This document shows, in pieces, positions 1 through 8,933 of a stretch of DNA of 64,000 nucleotides. Source of the stretch: an uncultured Rhodocyclaceae bacterium (GTDB taxonomy: Bacteria > Pseudomonadota > Gammaproteobacteria > Burkholderiales > Rhodocyclaceae); contig CAJQTY010000003.1 of the NCBI GenBank assembly GCA_907163075.1, positions 238,637 to 302,636 of the forward strand, in the 5' to 3' direction. Within the stretch, counting starts at the first letter, position 1. Each line of letters starts with the position of its first letter. Below the pieces are notes generated by a model. The model saw nothing but the letters and a program-made list of their open reading frames with translations, was not told where the DNA came from and did not search any database. Position numbers and translations under genes: made by a program.

Positions 1-1
1 C

Positions 2-406
2 TGGTCGCTGTTCTCGGTATTTCAGGGTGCCGTTGGTTTTCTTGCCGGCGGGACTGCGGTCATGACGCTGTTTGCCTCACGCTTTCTGGTTGGCGCGGCA
101 GAGTCGCCCCCCTTCCCCGGGAACGCCCGCATCACGTCGGCGTGGTTCCCGACGGCGGAGCGCGGTACGGCATCGGCGATTTTCAATTCTGCGCAGTATT
201 TCGCCACGGCTCTGTTTGCGCCGATCATGGGCTACCTGGTATACGCCTACGGCTCTCAAAGCGTGTTCTATGTAATGGGTGGCATTGGAATATTCTGTTA
301 CGTAGTTGTGGTCGGCGAGATCAAGCGTGTAGTGTTGAAAAAATCGCTGCTTCAGCAACCGTCCGCATCAGGTCTCAAGCCAGCAGCAGCCGGCGCGAAC
401 TGTTAA
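2..406 (+). pseudogene. Glucarate/galactarate MFS transporter, 5'-partial with internal deletion
   Basis: This frame is open from the window edge and encodes 134 residues of a major facilitator of the GudP (D-glucarate/galactarate permease) type. The stretch RFLVGAAESPPFPGN followed by TAERGTASAIFNSAQYFAT is a strong family signature found before transmembrane helix 5. After helix 6 (YVMGGIGIF) the protein passes directly into VGEIKRVVLKK, which I recognise as the tail that follows helix 12 in GudP-type proteins. About 200 residues, helices 7-12, are therefore missing without loss of frame. It lies 68 bp upstream of gudD on the same strand, as expected for a glucarate operon. I infer a non-functional deletion derivative; a MAG misassembly is the alternative. 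Confidence 0.75.
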
Positions 407-474
407 ATGAGCTTGCCAGCTACAGAAATGATCCGTAGCGGGCTATTTGAATTCAAATTTGAACGGAGTCAATC

Positions 475-1818
475 ATGGCCAATACAAAAGTTAGTGGCGC
501 CCCCGTCATCACCGAACTGCAGGTGATCCCGGTCGCCGGTCAGGACAGCATGCTGCTCAACCTGAGCGGTGCTCACGGCCCCCTCTTCACTCGCAACATC
601 GTCATCCTCAAGGACAGCGCCGGTAACACCGGTCTTGGCGAAGTGCCGGGCGGCGAAGCGATCCGCAAGACCATTGATGATGCACGTTCGCTGGTCGTAG
701 GCAAGACGCTGGGCGAGTACAACAACATCCTGAACGCCATGCGCAAGGCCTTCGCCGACCGCGATTCGGCTGGCCGCGGTCTGCAGACCTTCGATTTGCG
801 CACGATGATCCATGCCGTGACCGGGGTCGAATCGGCGCTGCTCGATCTGATGGGCCAGTTCATGAACGTACCTGTGGCCGCGCTGCTCGGTGAGGGCATG
901 CAGCGCGATGCGGTACAGATTCTTGGCTACCTCTTCTACGTTGGCGATCGCAACAAGACCACGCTCGGTTATCGCAGCGAGCCCGATGCCGACAATGACT
1001 GGTTCCGCCTGCGCAATGAAGAGGCGCTGACCCCGGAAGCCATCGTTCGCCATGCCGAAGCCACCCATGAACGCTATGGCTTCTGCGACTTCAAGCTCAA
1101 GGGCGGCGTGCTGGCTGGCGCCGTCGAGATGGAAGCCGTCATCGCGCTGCACGAACGCTTCCCGCAGGCGCGCATCACGCTCGACCCGAACGGTGCCTGG
1201 TCGCTGAAGGAGGCTATCGAAGTGTGTCGCGACAAACATGGCATACTGGCTTACGCCGAAGATCCCTGCGGCGCCGAGAACGGTTTCTCTGGCCGCGAAA
1301 TCATGGCCGAGTTCCGCCGCGCCACCGGCCTGCCGACAGCCACCAACATGATCGCCACCGACTGGCGCCAGATGGCGCATACGACCATGCTGCAGTCGGT
1401 CGATATTCCGCTCGCCGACCCGCACTTCTGGACCATGCAGGGCTCGGTACGCGTCGCCCAGATGTGCGACGCGTTCGGCCTGACCTGGGGCTCGCATTCG
1501 AACAACCACTTCGACATCTCGCTGGCGATGTTCACCCATGTCGGCGCCGCCGCGCCGGGCAAGGTCACCGCCATCGACACCCACTGGATCTGGCAGGACG
1601 GGCAACGCCTGACAAAGAACCCGTTGAAGATCGAGGGCGGATTTATCCGCGTCCCCGAAAAAGCGGGACTGGGAATCGAGATCGACATGGCTGAAGTGGA
1701 AAAGGCTCACCAGGTCTACAAGAGCATGGGGCTGGGGGCGCGGGATGACGCCGTTGCCATGCAGTTCCTGATTCCGGACTGGAAGTTCGACAACAAGCGT
1801 CCGTGCCTGGTGCGTTAA
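475..1818 (+). CDS. gudD: Glucarate dehydratase
   Basis: The 447-residue product is a full-length enolase-superfamily glucarate dehydratase, which removes water from D-glucarate to give 5-keto-4-deoxy-glucarate in the cytoplasm. Visible catalytic features are the KxK motif (FKLKGG, K207/K209), the metal-ligand region LDPNGAW (D237) and AEDP (E262), ATNM (N291), and the base H341 in GSHSNNHFD. The ATG is preceded by GGAG at good spacing. The gene is intact, although its upstream transporter and the downstream aldolase scrap are both broken, so the pathway cannot be completed from this locus alone. Confidence 0.95.
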   Translation: MANTKVSGAPVITELQVIPVAGQDSMLLNLSGAHGPLFTRNIVILKDSAGNTGLGEVPGGEAIRKTIDDARSLVVGKTLGEYNNILNAMRKAFADRDSAGRGLQTFDLRTMIHAVTGVESALLDLMGQFMNVPVAALLGEGMQRDAVQILGYLFYVGDRNKTTLGYRSEPDADNDWFRLRNEEALTPEAIVRHAEATHERYGFCDFKLKGGVLAGAVEMEAVIALHERFPQARITLDPNGAWSLKEAIEVCRDKHGILAYAEDPCGAENGFSGREIMAEFRRATGLPTATNMIATDWRQMAHTTMLQSVDIPLADPHFWTMQGSVRVAQMCDAFGLTWGSHSNNHFDISLAMFTHVGAAAPGKVTAIDTHWIWQDGQRLTKNPLKIEGGFIRVPEKAGLGIEIDMAEVEKAHQVYKSMGLGARDDAVAMQFLIPDWKFDNKRPCLVR

Positions 1819-1859
1819 TTTCGGCGGGCGCCAACAGCGCCCTGAAACAACCCAAGATC

Positions 1860-1985
1860 GTTTCTGGAAGAGCCGATCCAGACCGGTGCCGGGCGATAGA
1901 CACGATCTGCGCCGTAGCCGGCGTTGATGGCATCTTCATCGGCACGTCCGATCTGGCGGCGGCCTACGGCCACCTGGGGATGCCG
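1860..1985 (+). pseudogene. Remnant of 5-keto-4-deoxy-D-glucarate aldolase (GarL/HpcH family)
   Basis: About 42 residues in one frame match the C-terminal part of HpcH/HpaI-type class II aldolases: AIDTICAVAGVDGIFIGTSD followed by LAAAYGHLG. The VDGIFIG-SDLAAALGHLG motif is highly characteristic of GarL. There is no start, no N-terminal three-quarters and no real C-terminus; the frame runs on antisense to tctA. GarL acts immediately after GudD in the glucarate pathway, so the position just 3' of gudD fits a former gudP-gudD-garL operon. The boundaries are approximate. Confidence 0.7.
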
Positions 1986-2030
1986 CGCGGGGGAACGGGT
2001 TTCGCCCACCCCGCCCCGCCGAGCCGCAGA

Positions 2031-3542
2031 TCAATCGTCCTCGACGAACACTTCCTCGCGTTTCTTGCGCAATGCCGGCAGCAACACGGTGACCATCACC
2101 AGCGCGGCGAGCACCAGCATCGTGGCGCTGATCGGCCGCGTGATGAAAACCATCGGGCTGCCCTTGGACAGCAGCAGCGCGCGGCGCAGGAACTCCTCCA
2201 TCATCGGCCCGAGGATGAAACCGAGCAGCATCGGTGCCGGTTCGCATTCGAGCTTGCGGAAGAGATAACCGGCGAGGCCGAAGATGGCCATGAAGTAGAT
2301 GTCGAACGAGGTGTTGGCCAGGCTGAACACGCCGATCACGCAAAACACCAGGATCGCGGGAAAGAGCAGGTGGTAAGGCACCGAAACCATCTTCACCCAC
2401 AACCCGATAAGCGGCAGGTTGAGAATGACCAGCATCAGGTTGCCGATCCACATCGACGCCACCAGGCCCCAGAACAGCGCCGGCTGCTCGACCATCACCG
2501 ACGGACCGGGCTGGATGCCCTGGATGATCATGGCGCCGATCATCAGTGCCATCACCGGGTTCGACGGGATGCCCAGCGTCAGCATCGGGATGAACGAGGC
2601 CTGCGCGCCGGCGTTGTTGGCGGCCTCCGGCGCGGCGACGCCTTCGATCGCGCCCTTGCCGAAATTGGCGGCGTTTTTCGACACCTTCTTTTCCAGCGCG
2701 TAGGCGGCAAACGACGACAGCATGGCGCCGCCGCCGGGCAGGATGCCAAGGATCGAGCCGAGCAGGCTCCCGCGCAGCACCGGCGCGGCGATGGCCTTGA
2801 AATCCTCCTTGTTCAGCATCAGCCCGGTGACTTTTTTGACCAGCAGGCTGCGCTCGCTTTCGTTCTCGAGGTTACTGATGATCTCGCCAAGGCCGAAGAC
2901 GCCCATGGCGACCACGACAAAATTGATGCCGTCGATCAGTTCCGGAAGGTCGAAGCTGTAGCGCGCCACGCCGGAATTGACGTCGGTGCCGACAACACCG
3001 AGCAGCAGGCCGAAGACGATCATCCCCAGCGCATGCAGCAGCGAGCCGTGGGCCAGCACGACCGAGGCCACCAGGCCGAGTACCATCAGCGAAAAATATT
3101 CGGCAGGGCCGAACTTGAGCGCCACTTCGGCCAGCGGGGGCGAAAACAGCGCGATCAGCACGGTCGTCACCGTGCCGGCGAAAAACGAGGCCAGCGCCGC
3201 CGTCGCCAACGCCTTGCCGGCCCGCCCCTGCTTGGCCATCTCGTGGCCGTCGAGCGCCGTCACGATCGACGACGATTCGCCGGGCAGGTTGATGAGGATC
3301 GCCGTCGTCGAGCCGCCGTACTGGGCGCCGTAAAAGATGCCGGCGAGCATGATCAGCGACGACACCGGCGGCAGGCCGAAGGTGATCGGCAGCAACATGG
3401 CGATGGTGGCCACCGGCCCAAGCCCCGGGAGGACGCCGATCGAGGTCCCGAGGACCACGCCGACCAGACAGTAAAACAGGTTGATGAAGCTGCCGGCGGT
3501 TTGCAGGCCAAGCCAGAGATTGGCGAAAATATCCACGTCCAT
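2031..3542 (-). CDS. Tripartite tricarboxylate transporter, large permease subunit (TctA family)
   Basis: A 503-residue, very hydrophobic protein with the TctA signatures GVLPGLGPVATIAMLLPITF near residues 38-57 and, in the second half, LGILPGGGAMLSSFAAYALE. It would form the large membrane subunit of a TTT-family carboxylate uptake system, taking substrate from a periplasmic TctC-type binding protein. The start has a GGGGAGAG ribosome site that begins right at the stop of the upstream tctB, so the two are one operon. No tctC lies nearby, although such operons normally read tctC-tctB-tctA. The substrate is unknown; glucarate or a related diacid is a guess from context only. Confidence 0.92.
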   Translation of the reverse strand: MDVDIFANLWLGLQTAGSFINLFYCLVGVVLGTSIGVLPGLGPVATIAMLLPITFGLPPVSSLIMLAGIFYGAQYGGSTTAILINLPGESSSIVTALDGHEMAKQGRAGKALATAALASFFAGTVTTVLIALFSPPLAEVALKFGPAEYFSLMVLGLVASVVLAHGSLLHALGMIVFGLLLGVVGTDVNSGVARYSFDLPELIDGINFVVVAMGVFGLGEIISNLENESERSLLVKKVTGLMLNKEDFKAIAAPVLRGSLLGSILGILPGGGAMLSSFAAYALEKKVSKNAANFGKGAIEGVAAPEAANNAGAQASFIPMLTLGIPSNPVMALMIGAMIIQGIQPGPSVMVEQPALFWGLVASMWIGNLMLVILNLPLIGLWVKMVSVPYHLLFPAILVFCVIGVFSLANTSFDIYFMAIFGLAGYLFRKLECEPAPMLLGFILGPMMEEFLRRALLLSKGSPMVFITRPISATMLVLAALVMVTVLLPALRKKREEVFVEDD

Positions 3543-3554
3543 GTCGCTCTCCCC

Positions 3555-4019
3555 TTAGTCGCCGAACCAGGATCCAAGCAGGGGCATCGGCAGCCCCAGG
3601 CCCTTGATGAAAACCAGCACGCAGAAAACGATCAGTCCGAGCGCCATCAGGAGTGCTTTCCATTCGAAGCGGAATTTCGAGCTCGCCGAAGCGCTGCCCA
3701 GGATCAGCACGATCAGCGCGATGATCAGCCCGGCCCTGAGCAGCAGCAGGCCGAAGGCTACCGTCGAGGCGAAGATGAGCAGTGCCTGCTTCCAGGCGAA
3801 GACACCAAAGGGCTTGCCGTTCCGGGTCACGCCCCGGAGCAGGGCGAGTAGGCCGAAGACCATCAGCAATCCCGACAGCACCGTCGGAAAATAGCCCGCG
3901 CCCATGCGGCTGGCGGTGCCGAAGGAATAATCGCGCGCAATCCAGAAGGCAATGGCGCCGAAGCCGAAATAGACCACCCCGGTCCAGAAATCCTTCGGAC
4001 TCTTGATTAAAGATGACAT
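3555..4019 (-). CDS. Tripartite tricarboxylate transporter, small permease subunit (TctB family)
   Basis: A 154-residue membrane protein with four predicted hydrophobic segments, of the usual TctB size and placed directly before tctA (12 bp gap). I start it at the ATG opening MSSLIKSPKDFW because AGAGGGG lies 7 bases upstream; an in-frame ATG seven codons earlier would lack such a site. It is the small subunit of a TTT transporter whose extracytoplasmic binding protein must be encoded elsewhere if the system works. Confidence 0.85.
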   Translation of the reverse strand: MSSLIKSPKDFWTGVVYFGFGAIAFWIARDYSFGTASRMGAGYFPTVLSGLLMVFGLLALLRGVTRNGKPFGVFAWKQALLIFASTVAFGLLLLRAGLIIALIVLILGSASASSKFRFEWKALLMALGLIVFCVLVFIKGLGLPMPLLGSWFGD

Positions 4020-4538
4020 CGCAGTCCCCTCTCTTATCAATGATCATGGTCCGGATCCAAGCGGCCATGGCCTGCGATTCTACGCACAATCGTCGACTAA
4101 TCCTATCCCGCCAGGGATCATGCAGGGCCATCGCATGAATACCAAAGTCATTTGAATGAAACCCCGCAAACTTCATTTCACCCACGGCTTGTCGTCCCGG
4201 CGCAGGCCGGGACCCAGTTTGTTCTCCGCAAACCTGGCTTCCGGCTTTCGCCGGAATGACGAGGCTGGGGTCAATCGGCCCCCGGCCATTACGGCCGCAT
4301 TCCTGCGATTGCTCTGAGCGATCTTGTGCCAGATTCCCGATAGTCGGTGCCGGCCGGCCCGCGCCCGCCTTGCCCGAGCCGCCGTTCCGTATTACCGTGG
4401 CGACCGTTCCCCCATTGGAAACGCCATGACCGCCACCATACGCCTCCCCCGTCGTTGTGCACGAAGCCTGACGCCGCCTGGCGGCGCAGCGGATCGGGCT
4501 GCCCGGCTCGTGTTTCCGGCAAGCCGGAACATTCCGCG
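4020..4538. other. Intergenic region between tctB and bioF
   Basis: About 520 bases separate the divergent tctBA and bio operons. I see no convincing gene. It contains one interspersed repeat (annotated separately) and should carry the promoters for both operons, but no clean -35/-10 pair stood out. The place where a tctC would be expected holds no trace of it. Confidence 0.6.
4191..4261. repeat. Interspersed double-hairpin repeat, copy 1
   Basis: The element starts GTCGTCCCGG and ends CCGGAATGAC. Each half is a small hairpin (TCCCGGCG/GGCCGGGA and TTCCGGC/CGCCGGAA). Related copies lie at 28733-28803 and 30583-30649, all in intergenic or disrupted DNA. It resembles the common GTCATTCC-type palindromic repeats of proteobacterial chromosomes. 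Confidence 0.7.
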
Positions 4539-5705
4539 ATGAACGAATCCACCCTTCATGCCGAGCTTGCCGGGCACCTGGCGCAACTCGAAAAAGATGG
4601 CCTCAGGCGCCGCCGACGCACACTGGACGCACCCTGCGGCCCGCTGGCACGCGTCGACGGGCGCCAACTGGTCAGTTTTTGCAGCAACGACTACCTTGGC
4701 CTGGCCAGCGATCCGGCGCTGATCGACGCCGCCTGCGCGGGCGCCAAGGCCTGGGGCGTCGGCAGCGGCGCCTCGCACCTGGTCAGCGGCCACCTCGCCC
4801 CGCACCAGGCGCTCGAAGAGAAGCTTGCCGCGTTTACCGGCTTTGCCCGCGCCCTGCTCTTCTCCACCGGTTACATGGCCAACCTCGGCATCGTTCCGGC
4901 GCTGGTCGGGCGCGGCGACGCCGTCTTCGCCGACAAACTCAACCACGCCTCGCTGATCGACGCCGTACAGCTTTCGCGTGCCGACAGCCAGCGCTATGCG
5001 CACGGCGACCTGGCCGCGCTCGAACGCCTGCTCGCTGCCAGCCGCGCCCGGCGCAAGCTGATCCTGAGCGACGCCGTGTTCAGCATGGACGGCGATCTGG
5101 CGCCGCTACCGGCCCTGCTCGAACTCGCCGAGCGCTTCGATGCCTGGCTGGTGATCGACGACGCGCACGGCTTCGGCGTGCTCGGCGCGCAGGGGCGCGG
5201 CAGCCTGGCGCATTTCGCCCTGGCGCGCGCCGAGCGTATCGTCTACATGGGCACGCTGGGCAAGGCCGCTGGCGCTTCCGGCGCCTTTGTCGCCGCTTCG
5301 CAGACGGTCATCGAATGGCTGCTGCAGCGCGCGCGCAGCTACATCTTCAGCACCGGGTCGAGCCCGGTCATGGCCTGCGCGCTATTGGCCAGCCTCGAAC
5401 TGATCGAACACGGCGACCGCCGCCGCCAGCACCTGGGCCAGCTCACGGCGCAACTGCGCGCCGGCCTGGCCGAGACGCGCTGGCAACTGATGCCCTCGCC
5501 GACGGCCATCCAGCCGGTGATCATCGGTGACAATCACGAAGCCATGCGTGTCGCTGGCGCGCTCTTCGAACGCGGCCTGTGGGTGCCGGCTATCCGCCCG
5601 CCGACGGTGCCGAAGGGCAGCGCGCGCCTGCGCGTTTCGCTGACCGCCGCGCACAGCGAGGCGCAGGTGGCAAGGCTCGTCGACGCCCTGCGCGAACTGG
5701 CATGA
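4539..5705 (+). CDS. bioF: 8-amino-7-oxononanoate synthase
   Basis: The 388-residue product is a PLP-dependent alpha-oxoamine synthase that condenses pimeloyl-ACP with alanine in biotin synthesis. It shows FCSNDYLGLASDP near the N-terminus, GSGASHLVSGH, the VIDDAHGFGVLG motif whose aspartate binds the PLP ring, and the PLP lysine in MGTLGKAAGASG. I use the ATG at MNESTL because the family begins there; the frame stays open further upstream without resemblance to BioF. It heads a tight bioF-bioH-bioC-bioD operon, its stop overlapping the bioH start by 4 bases. Confidence 0.95.
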   Translation: MNESTLHAELAGHLAQLEKDGLRRRRRTLDAPCGPLARVDGRQLVSFCSNDYLGLASDPALIDAACAGAKAWGVGSGASHLVSGHLAPHQALEEKLAAFTGFARALLFSTGYMANLGIVPALVGRGDAVFADKLNHASLIDAVQLSRADSQRYAHGDLAALERLLAASRARRKLILSDAVFSMDGDLAPLPALLELAERFDAWLVIDDAHGFGVLGAQGRGSLAHFALARAERIVYMGTLGKAAGASGAFVAASQTVIEWLLQRARSYIFSTGSSPVMACALLASLELIEHGDRRRQHLGQLTAQLRAGLAETRWQLMPSPTAIQPVIIGDNHEAMRVAGALFERGLWVPAIRPPTVPKGSARLRVSLTAAHSEAQVARLVDALRELA

Positions 5706-6496
5706 GCGACGCGCCGGCCAAACCCGATCTCGTCCTGATCCACGGCTGGGGTCTGGGCAGCGCCGCCTGGGACCCGGCACTGGCGCCGCTGGAGCAGCGC
5801 TTTCGCGTGCGCCGGCTGGCGCTGCCCGGCTATGACCGGGCGGACAGCGGAGTCAATGAGCGATCTTCGCAGTTCCTCGACGGGAAGGCGTCGTTCATCG
5901 AGACGGCCACCGCGTTGACCGACTCACTGCCCGCTGGCGCCTGCCTCTGCGGCTGGTCGCTCGGCAGCATGCTGGCGCTGCAGATGGCGGCGCTGGCGCC
6001 GCAGCGCGTGGCCCGGCTGATCCTCGTCGGCAGCACGCCGAGCTTCATGCAGCGCGCCGACTGGCAACCGGCGCAGCCGCCGGCGCTGCTCGACAGCTTC
6101 CGCGACGCGGTAACCGCCGATGCCGGCGCCACGCTGCAGCGCTTCGTCGCCGTGCTCAACCAGGGCGACAGCCAGGCACGCGCAAACGGCCGTACGCTGA
6201 GCCGGCAGCTTCTCGCCAGCCGCCTGCCCGACGCGGCAACGCTGCTCACCGGCCTCGGCTGGCTGCGCGACGTCGACCTGCGCGAGCAGATCGCCTCGGT
6301 CGCCACGCCGACGCTGCTGATCCATGGCGAGAACGACCCCCTGATGCCGCTCGCAGCCGCCCGCTGGCTGCATGCTAAACTGCCCGACTCACAGCTAAAG
6401 GTGATTGCCGGCGCCGCCCATGCCCCGTTCCTTAACGACACTGAAGGTTTTGCCAAGCTCATCGGCGATCACTGTCATGCTTCCGCCCCCGCTTAA
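5702..6496 (+). CDS. bioH: Pimeloyl-[ACP] methyl ester esterase
   Basis: A 264-residue alpha/beta hydrolase. It has the oxyanion motif HGWGLGSAAW near residue 14, the nucleophile elbow GWSLGS (S86), the acid in HGENDPL and the histidine in GAAHAPF. BioH demethylates pimeloyl-ACP methyl ester, ending the disguised fatty-acid cycle started by BioC. The ATG overlaps the bioF stop (ATGA) and the 3' end overlaps bioC by 20 bases, so the genes are probably translationally coupled. Confidence 0.93.
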   Translation: MSDAPAKPDLVLIHGWGLGSAAWDPALAPLEQRFRVRRLALPGYDRADSGVNERSSQFLDGKASFIETATALTDSLPAGACLCGWSLGSMLALQMAALAPQRVARLILVGSTPSFMQRADWQPAQPPALLDSFRDAVTADAGATLQRFVAVLNQGDSQARANGRTLSRQLLASRLPDAATLLTGLGWLRDVDLREQIASVATPTLLIHGENDPLMPLAAARWLHAKLPDSQLKVIAGAAHAPFLNDTEGFAKLIGDHCHASAPA

Positions 6497-7244
6497 ACAG
6501 CGCGTCCGCGAATCCTTCGACCGCGCTGCCCTGACTTACGATTCTGCCGCCGTGGTTCAGCGCCGGGTATGCGTGCGCCTGCTCGACGAACTCGATGCTT
6601 CTGCCCCGGCGCGCATCCTCGACGCCGGCTGCGGCACCGGTCATGGCGCCCGGCTGCTGCGCGCGCGCTGGCCGGCCGCGCGGATCACCGGCGTCGATTT
6701 CGCCCCGGCCATGCTCGACTTCGCCCGGCGCGAAACCGATGCCTGCCTGGCGGCCGACATCGAGAAACTGCCCTTGCCTGCCGGCCACTTCGACCTCTGG
6801 TGGTCGAGCCTGACCATCCAGTGGTGCGCGGCCGATGCCGTCTTCGCCGAAGCCGCGCGGGTGCTTGCGCCGGGTGGACGGCTGGCGCTCAGCACGCTCG
6901 GCCCGGACACTTTTAACGAACTGCGCGCGGCGTTTTCCGGTATCGACCAGCACCGTCACACCCTGCCCTTCAGCGAACCGGAGGTCATCGCCGAATCGCT
7001 GCGCCAGGCCGGGCTGAACACGCTCACGTTGCGGCGCGAAAGACACACGGTCCATTACCCCGATCTGAAAACCCTGCTGCGCGCGGTCAAGGCGATTGGT
7101 GCTCACAACGTCGGCACCGATGCCCGCAGCGGCATGATGGGGCGCCAGGCCTGGAAGAAAGTGGAGGCCGCCTACGAGCGGCACCGTACAGCGGCCGGCC
7201 TGCCGGCCAGCTATGACGTCATCCTGTGCTACGCGAGAAAATGA
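6477..7244 (+). CDS. bioC: Malonyl-[ACP] O-methyltransferase
   Basis: The 255-residue SAM-dependent methyltransferase has motif I ILDAGCGTGHGARLL, motif II GVDFAPAMLDFA and WWSSLTIQWC, a stretch typical of BioC. It methylates malonyl-ACP to prime pimelate synthesis. I start at the ATG of MLPPPLKQRVRESFDRAA since family members begin just before the RVxxSFxRAAxxYD segment; this places the start inside the end of bioH. The 3' end overlaps the bioD start. bioA and bioB are not in the window. Confidence 0.93.
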   Translation: MLPPPLKQRVRESFDRAALTYDSAAVVQRRVCVRLLDELDASAPARILDAGCGTGHGARLLRARWPAARITGVDFAPAMLDFARRETDACLAADIEKLPLPAGHFDLWWSSLTIQWCAADAVFAEAARVLAPGGRLALSTLGPDTFNELRAAFSGIDQHRHTLPFSEPEVIAESLRQAGLNTLTLRRERHTVHYPDLKTLLRAVKAIGAHNVGTDARSGMMGRQAWKKVEAAYERHRTAAGLPASYDVILCYARK

Positions 7245-7939
7245 TGGCGCCTGCCAAAGCCGCCTGGTTCGTCGCCGGCACCGATACCGGGGTCGGCAAG
7301 ACCTTCATCACCTGCGCGCTGCTGCTGGCGCTGAAAGGCCATGGCGTCAGCGCGATCGGCATGAAGCCGGTCGCCGCCGGCACCGACGCCGAAGGCCGCA
7401 ACGACGACGTCGAAGCGCTGATCGCCGCCGCCAGCATGCCGGCGCCGCGCGCGCTGATCAACCCCTACCTCTTGCAAGCGGCCATTGCCCCGCACATCGC
7501 GGCGGCCGAGGAAGGACGGAGCATCGATATCGGCAGCATCGTGGCCGCGTTCGACACCCTGCGCGGCCTGGCCGATGCGCTGCTGGTCGAAGGCGTCGGC
7601 GGCTTCTGCGTGCCGCTCGGCCCGCATCGTGACACCGCCGATCTGGCCGAAGCGCTCGGGCTGCCGGTCATCCTGGTCGTCGGCATGCGCCTCGGATGTA
7701 TCAACCATGCTCTGTTGACGCGGCAGGCCATTGCCGCGCGCGGACTGCAACTGGCCGGCTGGGTCGCCAACCACATCGACCCGGACATGTCGCATTGCTC
7801 AGAAAACCGGGTGGCGCTGGAGGAGCGCCTGGGCGCGCCGCTGCTCGGCGTCATTCCGGCGAACAGCACGCCGGAGCAGGCGGCAAAACTGATCACGCTG
7901 CCGGACTGGATTTCTCCAGCACCTCGGCAAGCTGCCTGA
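7241..7939 (+). CDS. bioD: Dethiobiotin synthetase
   Basis: The 232-residue product carries the P-loop GTDTGVGKTFIT at the N-terminus and KPVAAGT just after, and VEGVGGFCVPL in the middle, all typical of BioD, which closes the ureido ring of dethiobiotin using CO2 and ATP. Two consecutive ATGs (7241, 7244) are possible; the first overlaps the bioC stop as ATGA. The last 47 bases overlap the convergent HPt gene. Confidence 0.94.
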   Translation: MMAPAKAAWFVAGTDTGVGKTFITCALLLALKGHGVSAIGMKPVAAGTDAEGRNDDVEALIAAASMPAPRALINPYLLQAAIAPHIAAAEEGRSIDIGSIVAAFDTLRGLADALLVEGVGGFCVPLGPHRDTADLAEALGLPVILVVGMRLGCINHALLTRQAIAARGLQLAGWVANHIDPDMSHCSENRVALEERLGAPLLGVIPANSTPEQAAKLITLPDWISPAPRQAA

Positions 7940-8279
7940 CGGCATCCACCACCTGCGCCGTCAGGCGGTCGGCGCCCGCCAGATCGCCGCTGGCGGCCAG
8001 TTGCTCGAGTTGCAGGGCAAGCTCCCGCCCGGCTTCGTACGAGAAAGTGGCAAGCGTGCTTTTGACCGAGTGCGCCTCGCGCCGCAGTGCCTCGCCATCG
8101 GCCGCCGCCGCTGCATCTTCCAGCGCGCTGCAGTAGCCGGCACTTTCCGCGACAAACAGCGCCGCCACATTCGAGAAGAACTCTTCGTCGTCGCCCAGAC
8201 GCTCGATGGCTTCGGCGCGGTTGAATAGTTCACTGCCGGGCACGATCTTCTCCTCTCGGTCGCATTCGAAAAACCTCAT
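7893..8279 (-). CDS. Histidine phosphotransfer (HPt) domain protein
   Basis: A 128-residue helical protein with the HPt signature REAHSVKSTLATF, in which H70 would be the phosphoacceptor. It has no other domain. Its ATG overlaps the stop of the preceding response-regulator gene (ATGA), so the two are translated together and probably once worked as a phosphorelay pair. The partner receiver is damaged, so the current donor or acceptor is unclear. The gene is convergent with bioD and overlaps its last 47 bases. Confidence 0.8.
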   Translation of the reverse strand: MRFFECDREEKIVPGSELFNRAEAIERLGDDEEFFSNVAALFVAESAGYCSALEDAAAAADGEALRREAHSVKSTLATFSYEAGRELALQLEQLAASGDLAGADRLTAQVVDAVRQLAEVLEKSSPAA

Positions 8280-8695
8280 TTGGCGCAGAGAAAACTACAA
8301 AAAAACAGAAAGCCAAGAGGCCCGGCACCTCCTTTTTCCCGGCGCCCTCCGTGCTGTCGGCGGGGAGCCAGAGCCGCGCGGTCGGCCAGTTTCTTCGGGC
8401 TCGAACCCAGGGCCAGCATGTTGCGCACATCCTTGTCGTCATTGGCGGTGATCATCAGTACCGGGATCTCGGCGCAGGCCGGGGCGGCACGAAAGCGGGC
8501 GACCAACTGCAAGGCATCGAGTTCCGGCATCATGTAGTCGACGATCAGGAGGTCGGGCAAATTCTCGATACACCAGGCCAGGCCTGTGGGCAAGTCTTGA
8601 AACATCACCGGCTCGCAATCGCCGAGCTTGTTGACCAAAGCCTTCAGCAGGGTCAGGTTGATATCGTTGTCGTCAACGATCGCGACTCGGTTCAT
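8276..8695 (-). pseudogene. Response regulator receiver protein, internally deleted (RpfG/HD-GYP type origin)
   Basis: The first 90 residues are a good receiver domain: acidic pair IVDDND at residues 7-11, phospho-acceptor D53 in LLIVDYMMPELD, and T83 in LMITANDD. Then KDV-RNMLALG follows directly. In RpfG-like regulators KDVR and VRNMLAL are separated by about 30 residues containing the conserved lysine of the KP motif, which is missing here. After KKLADRAAL the frame enters unrelated, low-complexity sequence, so the output domain is lost too. Both deletion edges would carry GTGCGC, suggesting recombination at a short repeat. It is probably unable to signal normally. Confidence 0.7.
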
Positions 8696-8933
8696 GCCGA
8701 TCTCCTCGCAACTGCCTTCAAGTATATCAAGAGCAATCGTTCCGGCGCGCCTTCAGGAGGCGATCAATCGGTGGAACGGAAGGTTTGAGCATTCATCGTC
8801 ATGGCGTGGCATCGGCGAGGATCCACCGGGCAAGGCACGTGACGACATCCTCCAGTTGTTCTTCCGACGCTGAAGCATGGACAGCAGCCCGCCAAATCAG
8901 CCATAATCCAGCGTTATTCCAGTTGATCCGATT

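Noticed and set aside
8799-8933. Minus-strand reading ending HASASEEQLEDVVTCLARW upstream of the response regulator
   Set aside because: It looks protein-like for about 30 residues but has no start, no family match and overlaps the yciB leader region; too short to call.
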